A stretch of DNA of 53,261 bases from an uncultured Phycisphaerae bacterium (lineage in GTDB: Bacteria; Planctomycetota; Phycisphaerae; UBA1845; PWPN01): contig CALLOB010000032.1 in assembly GCA_938005315.1 (NCBI GenBank), positions 1 through 53,261 on the forward strand, written 5' to 3'. The stretch's first letter is position 1; every line of letters starts with the position of its first letter. The notes beneath the pieces are model-generated. The model did not search any database. It was not told the origin of the DNA and saw only the letters and a program-made list of their open reading frames with translations. Of the stretch, positions 43,438 to 51,505 are shown piece after piece. A program made the position numbers and the translations under genes.

Positions 43438-44607
43438 TCACGAGCGGTCCACCGGAAAGAACAGCGCACGGCCGCGCTGGACGCAGGCGACGGCGTAGAG
43501 ATACAGGGCCGCCGACCAGCTCTGCCAGTCCTGACCGCCGGGCCGGCCGGTGGAGGCGTGGAACCACTCGTTGAATCCGAAGGGAAGCCCGGCCTGCATC
43601 GCCGGCCGGACCAGCGCGGCCAACGCGTCGAGCTTTCGCCGGGCCGGCGCTTTCCGGCCGGCGGCGACCAGCGCCGCGACGTAGAAGCCGCACACGAACG
43701 GCCAGACGCCGCCGTTGTGGTATTCCCCGGGACGGTTGTACGCCGCGTAACGCGGACGCCAGTCGGGCTCGCCGGGCCGGATGAACGGAAACAGACAGGG
43801 AGGCAGCCGGCCGGCCAGCTCGCCGGTGCGCCGCATCCGCGCGCAGGCCCGCTCGATCCAGTCCAGGATGGCCGCGGCCCGGGATCGCGAGGCCAGACCC
43901 GACAGAATCGCCAGACTGTTGCCCAGGACGTCCGTGCGCGGGTCGCGGTAGATCTTGTAAGCCCACAGGGCGTAGACGGGCCGGTCCGGCAGCGCGAGCC
44001 CCTCGTGAACGCGGCGGGTTCCGCAATGAGTCCGGCCCCCGGCGCCGTTGATCAGCGCCGCGAGCCGATCGGCCTCGGCCCGGCGTCCGTACAGCCGGAG
44101 CACCGCGTGCCAGAGGCTGTTGACGTACAGGCCGAAGCCCGGAACCCACTGTTCGTCGCGCCAGTCGCTGGTCGGCTGCTGGGCGACCATCAGCGAGTCG
44201 TCGGGGCTCTGGTGCAGCATCCAGTTCATCGCCTTTCTCGCCGGCCCGGCCAGGAAGCGCCGGCGACCGCCGGCCTCGCGATAGACGGCCAGCCCCAGCA
44301 GAAACAGCGGCGTGGTGTCGCTGGCCCCCAGATCGTGCGGATCGTGGACCAGCGAGGGGATGTGGCCGTGGGGGGTCTGATGATCGGCCAGCACCTCCAG
44401 CACCCGCCGCCCGCAGGTCAGCAGCTCCGGCCGCCCGCTGACGGCGAAGCCCGGCATGCAGAGCATCAGGTCGCGGGTGTAGGGTTCGGGATAGCCCCAG
44501 CCGGCGGTGCGCGGCAGCCCGCCGCAGGGCCCGCGGGCGTTGTGCATCAGCACGTCGATCGCCGCGGCCCAGGCCTGCTCGATCTGTGCATCCATGCCGG
44601 CGGCCAT
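43438..44607 (-). CDS. Six-hairpin ((alpha/alpha)6 barrel) glycosidase-like protein
   Basis: 389 residues, no signal peptide. Motifs resemble amylo-1,6-glucosidase/GH100-like or GH63-like toroids: GGLPRTAGWGYPEPYTRDLM (about 30-49), PTSDWRDEQWVPGFGLYVN (about 145-163), YHNGGVWPFVCGFYVAAL (about 300-317) and FGFNEWFHASTGRPGGQDW (about 350-368). The Asp of YTRD and Glu of NEW are plausible acid/base residues by family comparison. The ATG at 44607 has GGAAG at 7 bases. It is the third gene of a minus-strand series after the PIG-L and GT4 genes, with a 103-base gap. A cytoplasmic role in turning over a glucoside made or modified by its neighbours is an inference. Confidence 0.78.
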   Translation of the reverse strand: MAAGMDAQIEQAWAAAIDVLMHNARGPCGGLPRTAGWGYPEPYTRDLMLCMPGFAVSGRPELLTCGRRVLEVLADHQTPHGHIPSLVHDPHDLGASDTTPLFLLGLAVYREAGGRRRFLAGPARKAMNWMLHQSPDDSLMVAQQPTSDWRDEQWVPGFGLYVNSLWHAVLRLYGRRAEADRLAALINGAGGRTHCGTRRVHEGLALPDRPVYALWAYKIYRDPRTDVLGNSLAILSGLASRSRAAAILDWIERACARMRRTGELAGRLPPCLFPFIRPGEPDWRPRYAAYNRPGEYHNGGVWPFVCGFYVAALVAAGRKAPARRKLDALAALVRPAMQAGLPFGFNEWFHASTGRPGGQDWQSWSAALYLYAVACVQRGRALFFPVDRS

Positions 44608-44668
44608 GATCTGACTTCCGAAAGGCGCCGTTTCCGGGAAAGCCGACCCGACGTCGCCGCTCGGCGAT

Positions 44669-44674
44669 AATATA
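44669..44674 (-). promoter_or_regulatory. Possible internal -10 box (TATATT) before the glycosidase gene
   Basis: AT-rich ATAATATATG patch in otherwise GC-rich sequence, about 60 bases before the ATG at 44607. No clear -35. Confidence 0.25.
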
Positions 44675-44710
44675 TGCGCCGGGCGGACCGGGTCCGTCGC
44701 ATCGTCCCGG

Positions 44711-45853
44711 TCAGCCGATTCCCAGCCGCCGGCCGAGGATGTCGATCAGCGATCGGGCCACCACGCGATAGTCGTAGCGTGCCACGGCCCGCTCCCGTCC
44801 GGCGGCACCCATCCGCGCCCGAAGATCCCGATCGTTCATCAGCGTGCGCAGCGCCGCGGCCACGTCGGGCACGCTGGCCCGGAAGTCCGCCACCCGCGGC
44901 GCGGGAAACCGCACCCGTCGCTCGGTCTCGTAACCGCTCTCGGGCCCCAGCACCGCCTCGGTGACGCGATTCTCCGCGGCCACGCCCGCCAGCAGGGCGG
45001 TCCGGCCCTCCACCAGCGTGTCCAGCATGGCCATCGCCCGCAGCCCGATCACCGGCTTGCCGCAGGCCCCGGCCTCGACCTGCGGCATGCCGAAGCCCTC
45101 CAGCCTCGAGGGCGCGGCATAGATGTCGCAGGCGTTGATCAGGAAGGGCATGAAGCGGCGCGAGACGATGGCATTGGCGAACACCACGCGGTCGGCCAGG
45201 CCCAGTTCCCGGGCAAGCTGGAGATCCATCTCGTTCTGCCGCGTGGTGCGCGGCTGCGGCCAGGTCTTGCAGACGTAGCGCCAGGGGGGAACATCGCGGT
45301 CGATCGCCGCCAGGGCCTCCATGACCTCGCGGGCGCCCTTGGAGGCCGCGTCGCCGCCGACCGTCAGGATCATCAGCTCATCCGGAGCCACGCCCACGGC
45401 CTGGCGGGCCGCGGCCACCCGCGGATCGTCGGGCGGCATGGGGCGGAAGGCGTCGGTGTCGCATCCGACCGGCAGCACCTCGAACAGCTCCGATCGCACC
45501 CCGTCGCGGACGTACACGTCGCGCACCCAGCTGGACGTCACCAGGATCAGCGGCAGGCTGTTGAGCACCTCCAGATAGTCGGCGATGAAGCCGTCGGCCA
45601 CCAGCCACGGGACGGCCCGTACGCCGAACCGCTGCGGATGCAGCACCAGATGGGGCAGGTGGCCCCAGTAGCCCACCCCCACGGCCACGTCCGGGCGGAA
45701 CCAGCGGTAATGCCACTCCTTCTCCAGCGCAGAGAGCAGATGCGCCGCCTCCACCTCCACTCCGCATTCCCGCAGGCCAAGGTGCAGCAGCTCGCCCTGC
45801 GTCGCCAGCCCGCCCGGGGCCGGCGGATACTCGTACAGCAGCAGGATCCTCAT
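44711..45853 (-). CDS. GT4-family (GT-B fold) glycosyltransferase
   Basis: 380 residues. N-terminal Rossmann start MRILLLYEYPPAPGGLATQG, acceptor-domain features PVGCDTDAF (about 128-136), then the donor-binding domain: ILTVGGDAASKGAREVMEAL, ACDIYAAPSRLEGFGMPQVEAGACGKPVIG in two pieces containing the conserved E-x7-E (EGFGMPQVE), and a C-terminal MGAAGRERAVARYDY. No signal peptide; cytoplasmic or membrane-associated. GT4 enzymes transfer nucleotide-sugar-derived sugars with retention. The ATG at 45853 overlaps the stop of the PIG-L deacetylase gene as ATGA, so the two enzymes are translationally coupled and probably act in sequence. Deacetylase plus GT4 recalls BshA/BshB or MshA/MshB, but the BshA signature at the N-terminus is absent. 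Confidence 0.88.
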   Translation of the reverse strand: MRILLLYEYPPAPGGLATQGELLHLGLRECGVEVEAAHLLSALEKEWHYRWFRPDVAVGVGYWGHLPHLVLHPQRFGVRAVPWLVADGFIADYLEVLNSLPLILVTSSWVRDVYVRDGVRSELFEVLPVGCDTDAFRPMPPDDPRVAAARQAVGVAPDELMILTVGGDAASKGAREVMEALAAIDRDVPPWRYVCKTWPQPRTTRQNEMDLQLARELGLADRVVFANAIVSRRFMPFLINACDIYAAPSRLEGFGMPQVEAGACGKPVIGLRAMAMLDTLVEGRTALLAGVAAENRVTEAVLGPESGYETERRVRFPAPRVADFRASVPDVAAALRTLMNDRDLRARMGAAGRERAVARYDYRVVARSLIDILGRRLGIG

Positions 45854-46494
45854 GCCGCCTGCTCCCTCTCCCGCATCCAGCGGTCCAGGGCTTCCACCGA
45901 GTCGAAGCTCCAGAATGCCTCCTCGCGAGGCGCCGCCCGCACCTCCCAGCTGTCCGGCCCGAAGCCGTAAAGCCCGGTGAGGATGTCGTGTTTCTCCCGG
46001 CGGATGCCGATCGGCAGCGGCATGTGCAGGTGCGCGTCCCGTCGGGGTTCGGGCAGGCGCTTCCCGCCGGCGTCCTCGTAGGCGAACATCATCAGCCGCG
46101 GGGCGCGGATCAACCCCTGCCGCCAGAGATCCCGCACCGCCCGCGAGACCTCCTCGTGGCGGCGATGGCGCGTGTACTCGCCCCGGGGACCGTGGGTGAT
46201 CACCGCGCTGAAGGCCGTCTCCGGCAGCAGCGACAGGATCGCTTCGCGCACCGCGGCGTCTTCCAGCGGCCGCTGGTCCGGACCGTCGTCCAGGTCGCCC
46301 ATCGTTCCGGCGGCACGCAGCCGCTCGAGCACGCGATGGAAACGCGGAGCCCGGTCCGGGTCGCTCCCCCGGCACAACGTGGAGATCACGAACCTGCGGT
46401 CGGGACGCATCAAAATGTGACCCCCCGACCAGAGCGTCTCATCGTCGGGGTGAGCCACGATCACCGCCACGGGCAGCTTCGATTCAGGCCACAT
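45850..46494 (-). CDS. PIG-L (LmbE-like) zinc deacetylase
   Basis: 214 residues. Zinc-site motif AHPDDETLWSGG (about 14-25) and the second His in HGPRGEYTRHRRHEEVSRAV (about 99-118), typical of PIG-L/LmbE N-acetylglucosaminide deacetylases (MshB, BshB, lincomycin LmbE). The ATG at 46494 is the start nearest the conserved strand; the frame's 288-codon N-terminal extension is Arg/Pro-rich and overlaps acpS on the other strand. It is the first gene of the operon with the GT4 (4-base overlap) and glycosidase genes, transcribed from a likely promoter at 46563-46589. The substrate would be an N-acetyl-sugar compound. Confidence 0.9.
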   Translation of the reverse strand: MWPESKLPVAVIVAHPDDETLWSGGHILMRPDRRFVISTLCRGSDPDRAPRFHRVLERLRAAGTMGDLDDGPDQRPLEDAAVREAILSLLPETAFSAVITHGPRGEYTRHRRHEEVSRAVRDLWRQGLIRAPRLMMFAYEDAGGKRLPEPRRDAHLHMPLPIGIRREKHDILTGLYGFGPDSWEVRAAPREEAFWSFDSVEALDRWMREREQAA

Positions 46495-46562
46495 CGCCGT
46501 CGCCCTTCGCCGCTGCGCGGGGTCGCCGTCACAGGTGCGCGACGACCACAGGCGCGGCCGGA

Positions 46563-46589
46563 ATTGTAGCATGAAATCCGGGCCGGCAA
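46563..46589 (-). promoter_or_regulatory. Extended -10 promoter of the PIG-L/GT4/glycosidase operon
   Basis: Minus-strand TGC-TACAAT (46571-46563; hexamer 5 of 6 with TGn), preceded at 15 bases by TTGCCG (46589-46584). Predicted start near 46556, leader about 62 bases. Confidence 0.45.
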
Positions 46590-46710
46590 GGTTCCGGCGG
46601 CGGACCCCCCGGCGCGGCCGGACCGCGGCGCAGCGGGGTCCCGCCAATAACCATGCGACCCGCCTGCCCGCGGGCTTGCCGCCGCCGGCGCCGGCGGCTA
46701 CCTTCCGTCC

Positions 46711-47094
46711 ATGCGGATCATCGCCCTGGGCACCGATCTGGTCGAGAATCGCCGGATCCGCGACGCCTGGCTGCGGCACGGCGATCGCTTCGCCGAGCGG
46801 CTGCTGACGCCGGCGGAGCTCGCCTACGTCCGCGTGTATCGCGACGCCGTCGGTCGCCTGGCCGGACGGTTCGCCGCCAAGGAGGCCATCCTCAAGGTGC
46901 TGGGCACCGGCTGGCGCGGCCGTATCGCCTGGCGCGACATGGAGATCCTCAACGACCCCGCCGGCCGGCCCCGGGTCACCCTGTGCGGCGAATGCCGGCG
47001 GGTGGCCGAGTCGCTGGGCATCGCGGAGATCATGATCTCCATCACCCACACGGAGAACTTCGCCGCGGCCACCGCCATCGGCGTGGGTGACTGA
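46711..47094 (+). CDS. acpS: Holo-[acyl-carrier-protein] synthase
   Basis: 127 residues, exact family length. IALGTDLVENRRIRD (about 4-18) contains the Mg-binding Asp, AGRFAAKEAILKVLGTG (about 51-67) the catalytic Glu, and ISITHTENFAAATAI near the end completes the signature. It transfers 4'-phosphopantetheine from CoA to apo-ACP for fatty-acid synthesis; trimeric in the cytoplasm. No Shine-Dalgarno is visible before the ATG at 46711, so the message may be leaderless or start weakly. It is divergent from the PIG-L operon and 38 bases upstream of a large exported glycosidase-like gene, perhaps co-transcribed. Confidence 0.95.
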   Translation: MRIIALGTDLVENRRIRDAWLRHGDRFAERLLTPAELAYVRVYRDAVGRLAGRFAAKEAILKVLGTGWRGRIAWRDMEILNDPAGRPRVTLCGECRRVAESLGIAEIMISITHTENFAAATAIGVGD

Positions 47095-47132
47095 TCGCTG
47101 CGGCGGCCCGGGGCGTCTTGCGGAGGAAGAGG

Positions 47133-50009
47133 ATGTCCGCACTGCCGGCTCTGCTGTTGTCGGCCTGGGGGGCGATGATCCCCGTCGCTCCGGACTCGCG
47201 TCCGAGCCGGGAGCCGATTCAACAACCCGCGCAACAGGCCCGGTCGCTGCTCCAGGACCCGGACTTCCGGTGCGGCGTACAGGTTTTCGATCCGGCGGCC
47301 GGCCGGCACGTGCCGCGGGGCATCCTTCAGCCCGATCGCTCGCTCGGCCGGCCGGCATGGCGGCTGGTGCAGTGGTCCAGCCGCAGCAGCCTGGCCGGGG
47401 CGGCGCCCCAGCAGATCGGCGGCGGCGCCGTCCGCTTCGCCGATCAGACCAAGGCGGTCATCTTCGGACCGCCGGAAGGTCCGCAGCGTGGCCTGACTCT
47501 GGCCCTGAGGGGTTCGGCCGAATACGGCGACCGGCCCCGCCGCCCGGACGAGCCCTGGCCCCATCTGCTCGTCGAACAGACCTTCACCGCGCCGCCCGTG
47601 CTGGACGAACTGGCGGAACTGCCGTTTCACATCAGCTTCCGGCTGAACGCCCCCCGCGGCGCAGCTCCGCCGGATCCTCCCTCGCCGATTCACGCGGCGC
47701 AGTTCCTCGCGTACCTCGTCATCCAGAATCTCAACATCGGAAGCCCCGGTTACGGGGATTGCCTATGGGTCGGTGTCCAGATGTACGACAGCCGCTATCG
47801 CTTTCCGCCGGCCCATATGGCCCTGGATCCCCCCAGCGGCAAGTTCATCTTCAACCTGCCCGGCAAGGCTTTCAGCGAGCGCAGCGCTCATGACGGCGAG
47901 TGGATCACGATCGACCGTGACCTGCTTCCGATCGTGCATGAGGGTCTGGCTGCCGCCCGACGCGAGGGGTTCCTGAAGCAGTCGCCGAGTGACGCGGACT
48001 TCCGCGTGGCGGGCTTCAACATCGGCTGGGAACTGCCCGGCACGCCGGACGTCGAGATGCAGATCCGCGACCTGCGGCTGTCGGCCCGCGCCGCCGAGGC
48101 CGCCGGCGACCTGCCGGCCGCGACGCTTCATCGGCGGGCCTGGCGGTGTGGCGGACCGACCGGTCAGAGCCTCATGGCCGTGGGCAACGGACGGATGATC
48201 GCCTATCTTCGCGGCCCGGACGTCGCGTATCTCTGGGGGCCGCCCTACTTCTCGCCGAACCTGGCGACGATGGAGTTGACCGGGCCGGAGGGACTGGAGG
48301 CGGTCTCCTCGCGCATGCCCGGCGCGGCCGTCTGGGTTCACCGGCTGAGCCTCGCCGGTCGCCATGCGGGCACGATCACCGACTTCGTGGATGCCGAACT
48401 GCCCGGCCTGGTCCGGATCATCGACACCAGTGTTCCGCTGGCCCTGAGCGTCACGGCTCCCGGTGCCCAGATGCTGGACACCACGCCCCGCTACCCGGAG
48501 CGATCCGCCATGCTCTACACGCATCCGGCCGGCAGCCCGGTGTACGGTTACCGTTTCCGCACCCGCAGACCGATGCTGGTACACATCCTCGCCGAGGGTG
48601 CCGCCGGCATGGTCGGGCCGGTCGCCGGGCAGCCGGCGCGGATCGAAGTGGCCCCGGGCCGGGCGACGATCTTCGCCGTCGGCGGGCCGGAATACCCCGA
48701 GTGCATGGTCCAGACCGAGGAGGCCCTGGCAGCCGGTCCGCAGGCCATGCTTCAGCGCACGCTGAGGTGGTGGCGCGACGAGCTGGCCGGCCTGCGTGTG
48801 CCGCCGGCCGCGGACATCGCCGGCCGATCGCCGGCCACCGTCGCCGAGGATGCAGCCGTGAACATCATCACCCAGCAGGCCGCGGAAGGCGGCGTGCTGG
48901 CCGGCCACAACTACTGCCTGGCCTACGTCTTCGACCAGTTCGGGGTCGCCCGGGCGCTGAATGAACTGGGCCTGATCCGCCGGTCACGACGCAATCTGGA
49001 GTTTTATCACCGGGTCTGGCAACGCACCGGAACCCTCCACCAGGCCCAGAGCATCGACGACTGCCCGGCCTTCCACGTTCATGAAAACGACGAGGTGCAG
49101 GTCACCGGCTATCTGATTCTCCAGGCTTTCGAGTATCTGCAGGCCTCCGACGACCACGCTTTTCTGCGTGAGATCGCCCCGATGCTGGAATGGGCCTTCC
49201 AGGCCCAGCAGCGGCACCTGGCGGGCGACATGCTTCCCTTCAACGGCGATGAAACCTATATCGCCGGCGGCATCGTGCCGCGCTCGGTACTCGACGACGG
49301 CTGTGCCGAGGCCACGTGGGTCTTTTTCACCGGCGGGCTGCGGCTGGCCGACTGGGCCCAGAGCCAGGGGCTCTGGGACGCCGCCCGGGCCGATGCCGCC
49401 CGCGACCTGTGCCGCCGGGTCCAGGCCGCCTTTGAGGGCAACTTCGTGGTCGACGGGCGCCTGATGGTCAACAACCCTGCCCGGACCGCGGGGCTGCGCC
49501 GGGAGCGGTTCCGCCACGGCGTCTGCCAGGCCGGTCAGGAGGGATGTGCTTTCTTCGGATGGCTGGAAGCGGCTCCGGACGGCCGCTACTGCTGCCCGAT
49601 GTGTTTCCTGCGGCACCGGCCTGATCCGTTTCCGCCCGCCAGGCACTATCTGCCGTCGGTGGCGCTGACCCCGCTGTTCCTCGATGACCGGGCGGTTCCC
49701 GGACCGGCCGAACATGCGCAGCTCCAGGCCGCGCTTCAGGCCTTTCGCCGCGCCGACGGCACTCTGGACTACCCCTCCGGGCGGCTGCCGGGCTACGAGC
49801 TGGGCGTGATCCTTGCGGCCATGAATCGTTGCGGGCATCCCGAGGCCTCGCGCGTGGCCGAGCTGCTCTGCGGCCTGATCGACGATACCGGCTCGTGGGT
49901 CGAGTACTATGAGGGAGCCGTGCCCGCCGGTACGCGCTACCGCCCCTGGGAAACGGCTATCAACTGCTGGGCGCTGCTGCGCCATGCCGCGCAGGCCGGC
50001 CCGCGCTGA
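47133..50009 (+). CDS. Large exported six-hairpin glycoside-hydrolase-like protein
   Basis: 958 residues. A weak N-terminal signal sequence (MSALPALLLSAWGAMIP) precedes about 520 residues of beta-rich sequence (IGGGAVRFADQTKAVIFG, VAYLWGPPYFSPN, FRTRRPMLVHILAEG). An (alpha/alpha)6-like domain follows from about 560: NIITQQAAEGGVLAGHNYCL, DCPAFHVHENDEVQVTGY, LPFNGDETYIAGGIVPRSVL, DDGCAEATWVFF, WETAINCWALLRHA. An insert at about 790-830 has clustered cysteines (GVCQAGQEGCAF, YCCPMCF), perhaps a zinc site. The ATG at 47133 sits 6 bases after GGAGG and was preferred to an in-frame TTG at 47118. The architecture suggests a polysaccharide-active hydrolase or phosphorylase-like enzyme. No CAZy family could be fixed by eye. 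Confidence 0.75.
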   Translation: MSALPALLLSAWGAMIPVAPDSRPSREPIQQPAQQARSLLQDPDFRCGVQVFDPAAGRHVPRGILQPDRSLGRPAWRLVQWSSRSSLAGAAPQQIGGGAVRFADQTKAVIFGPPEGPQRGLTLALRGSAEYGDRPRRPDEPWPHLLVEQTFTAPPVLDELAELPFHISFRLNAPRGAAPPDPPSPIHAAQFLAYLVIQNLNIGSPGYGDCLWVGVQMYDSRYRFPPAHMALDPPSGKFIFNLPGKAFSERSAHDGEWITIDRDLLPIVHEGLAAARREGFLKQSPSDADFRVAGFNIGWELPGTPDVEMQIRDLRLSARAAEAAGDLPAATLHRRAWRCGGPTGQSLMAVGNGRMIAYLRGPDVAYLWGPPYFSPNLATMELTGPEGLEAVSSRMPGAAVWVHRLSLAGRHAGTITDFVDAELPGLVRIIDTSVPLALSVTAPGAQMLDTTPRYPERSAMLYTHPAGSPVYGYRFRTRRPMLVHILAEGAAGMVGPVAGQPARIEVAPGRATIFAVGGPEYPECMVQTEEALAAGPQAMLQRTLRWWRDELAGLRVPPAADIAGRSPATVAEDAAVNIITQQAAEGGVLAGHNYCLAYVFDQFGVARALNELGLIRRSRRNLEFYHRVWQRTGTLHQAQSIDDCPAFHVHENDEVQVTGYLILQAFEYLQASDDHAFLREIAPMLEWAFQAQQRHLAGDMLPFNGDETYIAGGIVPRSVLDDGCAEATWVFFTGGLRLADWAQSQGLWDAARADAARDLCRRVQAAFEGNFVVDGRLMVNNPARTAGLRRERFRHGVCQAGQEGCAFFGWLEAAPDGRYCCPMCFLRHRPDPFPPARHYLPSVALTPLFLDDRAVPGPAEHAQLQAALQAFRRADGTLDYPSGRLPGYELGVILAAMNRCGHPEASRVAELLCGLIDDTGSWVEYYEGAVPAGTRYRPWETAINCWALLRHAAQAGPR

Positions 50010-50367
50010 TTCACTCCGCCGGCGGCGCGATGGCCCCGAGCCGCCGGACCGGGCGACGGGCGGGTGCGTGACAGCCTGGGCCCGGTCGTCTGTGCCCCGG
50101 ACTGGGCGGGCCATGGCGGACGGACGCGCTGCGTCACGTCCTCAGCTGCGGCCCTCCTGCATCCTTTTCATGCGGCCCCGACAGAGCGGGGCCCTCCGTC
50201 ACGGCCCGCCGGGGCGATTCGTGGCCGCAGGAAGTGTCACAGTGCCGCGCCGGGCGCCATCCCCCTTCCCGGCTTGACCGGCTCCCGCGGCGCCGGACAA
50301 TGCCGGTCGTGATCCGTCTTGCAGCAAGATCGCGGGCGTCGGCCGGCAGGATGCCCGGTCGGAAGCC
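50010..50367. other. 358-base intergenic region before the BtuF-like gene
   Basis: No gene seen. It contains a terminator-like hairpin (50174-50193) and a small TCTTG/CAAGA hairpin near 50317-50329. I looked for a cobalamin riboswitch and found no match. Confidence 0.55.
50174..50193 (+). terminator. GC hairpin after the exported glycosidase-like gene
   Basis: GGCCCCG (50174-50180), ACAGAG loop, CGGGGCC (50187-50193): a perfect 7-bp stem 165 bases after the stop codon. No T-tract. Confidence 0.4.
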
Positions 50368-51390
50368 GTGATCGCCGCACCGGGGGATGAATCCGCCTTG
50401 GCCAGACGTACCGCACTGCTGATCCTGGTGGCCGCGCTGATCGTGGCCGCGGCCGCGGGTCTGCGGGCCCGCAGCCATGTGCTGCGTCCGCGGCCGCCGG
50501 CCGCACCGGTCACGACCGATCCGCCGCCCGGAGTCATTCTCCCGCCACCGCCGCGGGACTACGTCGCCGGTCCGGTCGTGGACCCGGCCGAGCGGGCCAA
50601 CGGGCCGGCACGGATCATCTCGCTGGCTCCGAGCATCACGGAGACGGTCTGCGCGCTGGGGCTGGCCGACCGGCTCGCCGGAAGGACGCCATACTGTCGG
50701 CACATTCCCGGCATCGGGCACGTCCCCGAGGTCGGGGCGATGGAGGACGCCAACCTCGCCCGCATCCGCGGCCTGGCGCCGGATCTGGTGCTGGTCACGG
50801 CCAACAGCGGGCCTCTGGCGGAGAGCCTTCGGCGGCTGGATCTGCGCTGCGAGGCCCTGCCGCATGAATCGCTGGAGAGCATCTACGACTCGATCGACCG
50901 GCTGGGCCGGCTGTGCGACCGTCCGCTGACGGCCGCACGCCTGGTGGAGGCCATCCGCAATGACATCGCCGGCCTGCGACGCTGGGTTGAGCAGGCCGGT
51001 CGTCCGCCGCGACGGGCCCTGGTGGTGCTCGGCGAGATGCCGGTTCCGCCACAGCCGGTGTTTGTGGCCGGGCCGGGGCTGTTCCTGGACGCCCTGGTCG
51101 ACATGGCCGGGCACCGCAACGCCGCACGCGAGCTGCTGAAGTCCAGCCACGGCGAGATTCCGCTGGAAAAGCTGCTGGTCCTGGACCCCGACGTGATCCT
51201 GGAGTTCCGCGACACCCCCACCCCGGAGGTCATGGAGGGCGTCTACGCCTCCTGGGCGGCGGTGGGGCCGCTGAAGGCCGTCGGCCGGCGGCAGATCCGC
51301 CCGGTGGGGGGGACGGAGTGGCTCAGCGCCGGCCCGCGGATCGCGCTGGAACTGCACCGTTTCCTGGCGGCCTTGTCGCAGGGCGGCTGA
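50368..51390 (+). CDS. BtuF/TroA-type ABC transporter substrate-binding protein
   Basis: 340 residues. Signal anchor at about 12-31 (RRTALLILVAALIVAAAAG), a Pro-rich linker, then a helical-backbone metal/cobalamin-binding fold from about 80: ARIISLAPSITETVCALGLADRLAG, LARIRGLAPDLVLV, ALVVLGEMP, FLDALVDMAGHRNAA, LEKLLVLDPDVILEF. This is the BtuF/FecB periplasmic-binding pattern. No lipobox Cys is seen, so it may be held by the uncleaved helix. Start GTG 50368; a TTG at 50398 beginning MARRTALL with a GGGGGAT SD is also plausible. No permease or ATPase gene lies beside it, so the transporter is encoded elsewhere. Corrinoid, haem or siderophore are possible ligands. Confidence 0.87.
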   Translation: MIAAPGDESALARRTALLILVAALIVAAAAGLRARSHVLRPRPPAAPVTTDPPPGVILPPPPRDYVAGPVVDPAERANGPARIISLAPSITETVCALGLADRLAGRTPYCRHIPGIGHVPEVGAMEDANLARIRGLAPDLVLVTANSGPLAESLRRLDLRCEALPHESLESIYDSIDRLGRLCDRPLTAARLVEAIRNDIAGLRRWVEQAGRPPRRALVVLGEMPVPPQPVFVAGPGLFLDALVDMAGHRNAARELLKSSHGEIPLEKLLVLDPDVILEFRDTPTPEVMEGVYASWAAVGPLKAVGRRQIRPVGGTEWLSAGPRIALELHRFLAALSQGG

Positions 51391-51505
51391 CCGGCTAACC
51401 TCACCGCCGAACGCGCCCCGGGATGCGGCCGCGGGGGCGGGTCTCTTGTCTTCGCCCGGCGGCCGCGGGCGTCAGACCCACTTGACCAGGAAAGGAACAC
51501 CAGAA

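Noticed and set aside
44711-46494. Bacillithiol genes bshA/bshB
   Set aside because: The GT4 protein lacks the characteristic BshA N-terminus, and no bshC or ligase is present. Left as generic PIG-L and GT4.
50010-50367. Cobalamin riboswitch upstream of the BtuF-like gene
   Set aside because: No B12-box or conserved core could be aligned.
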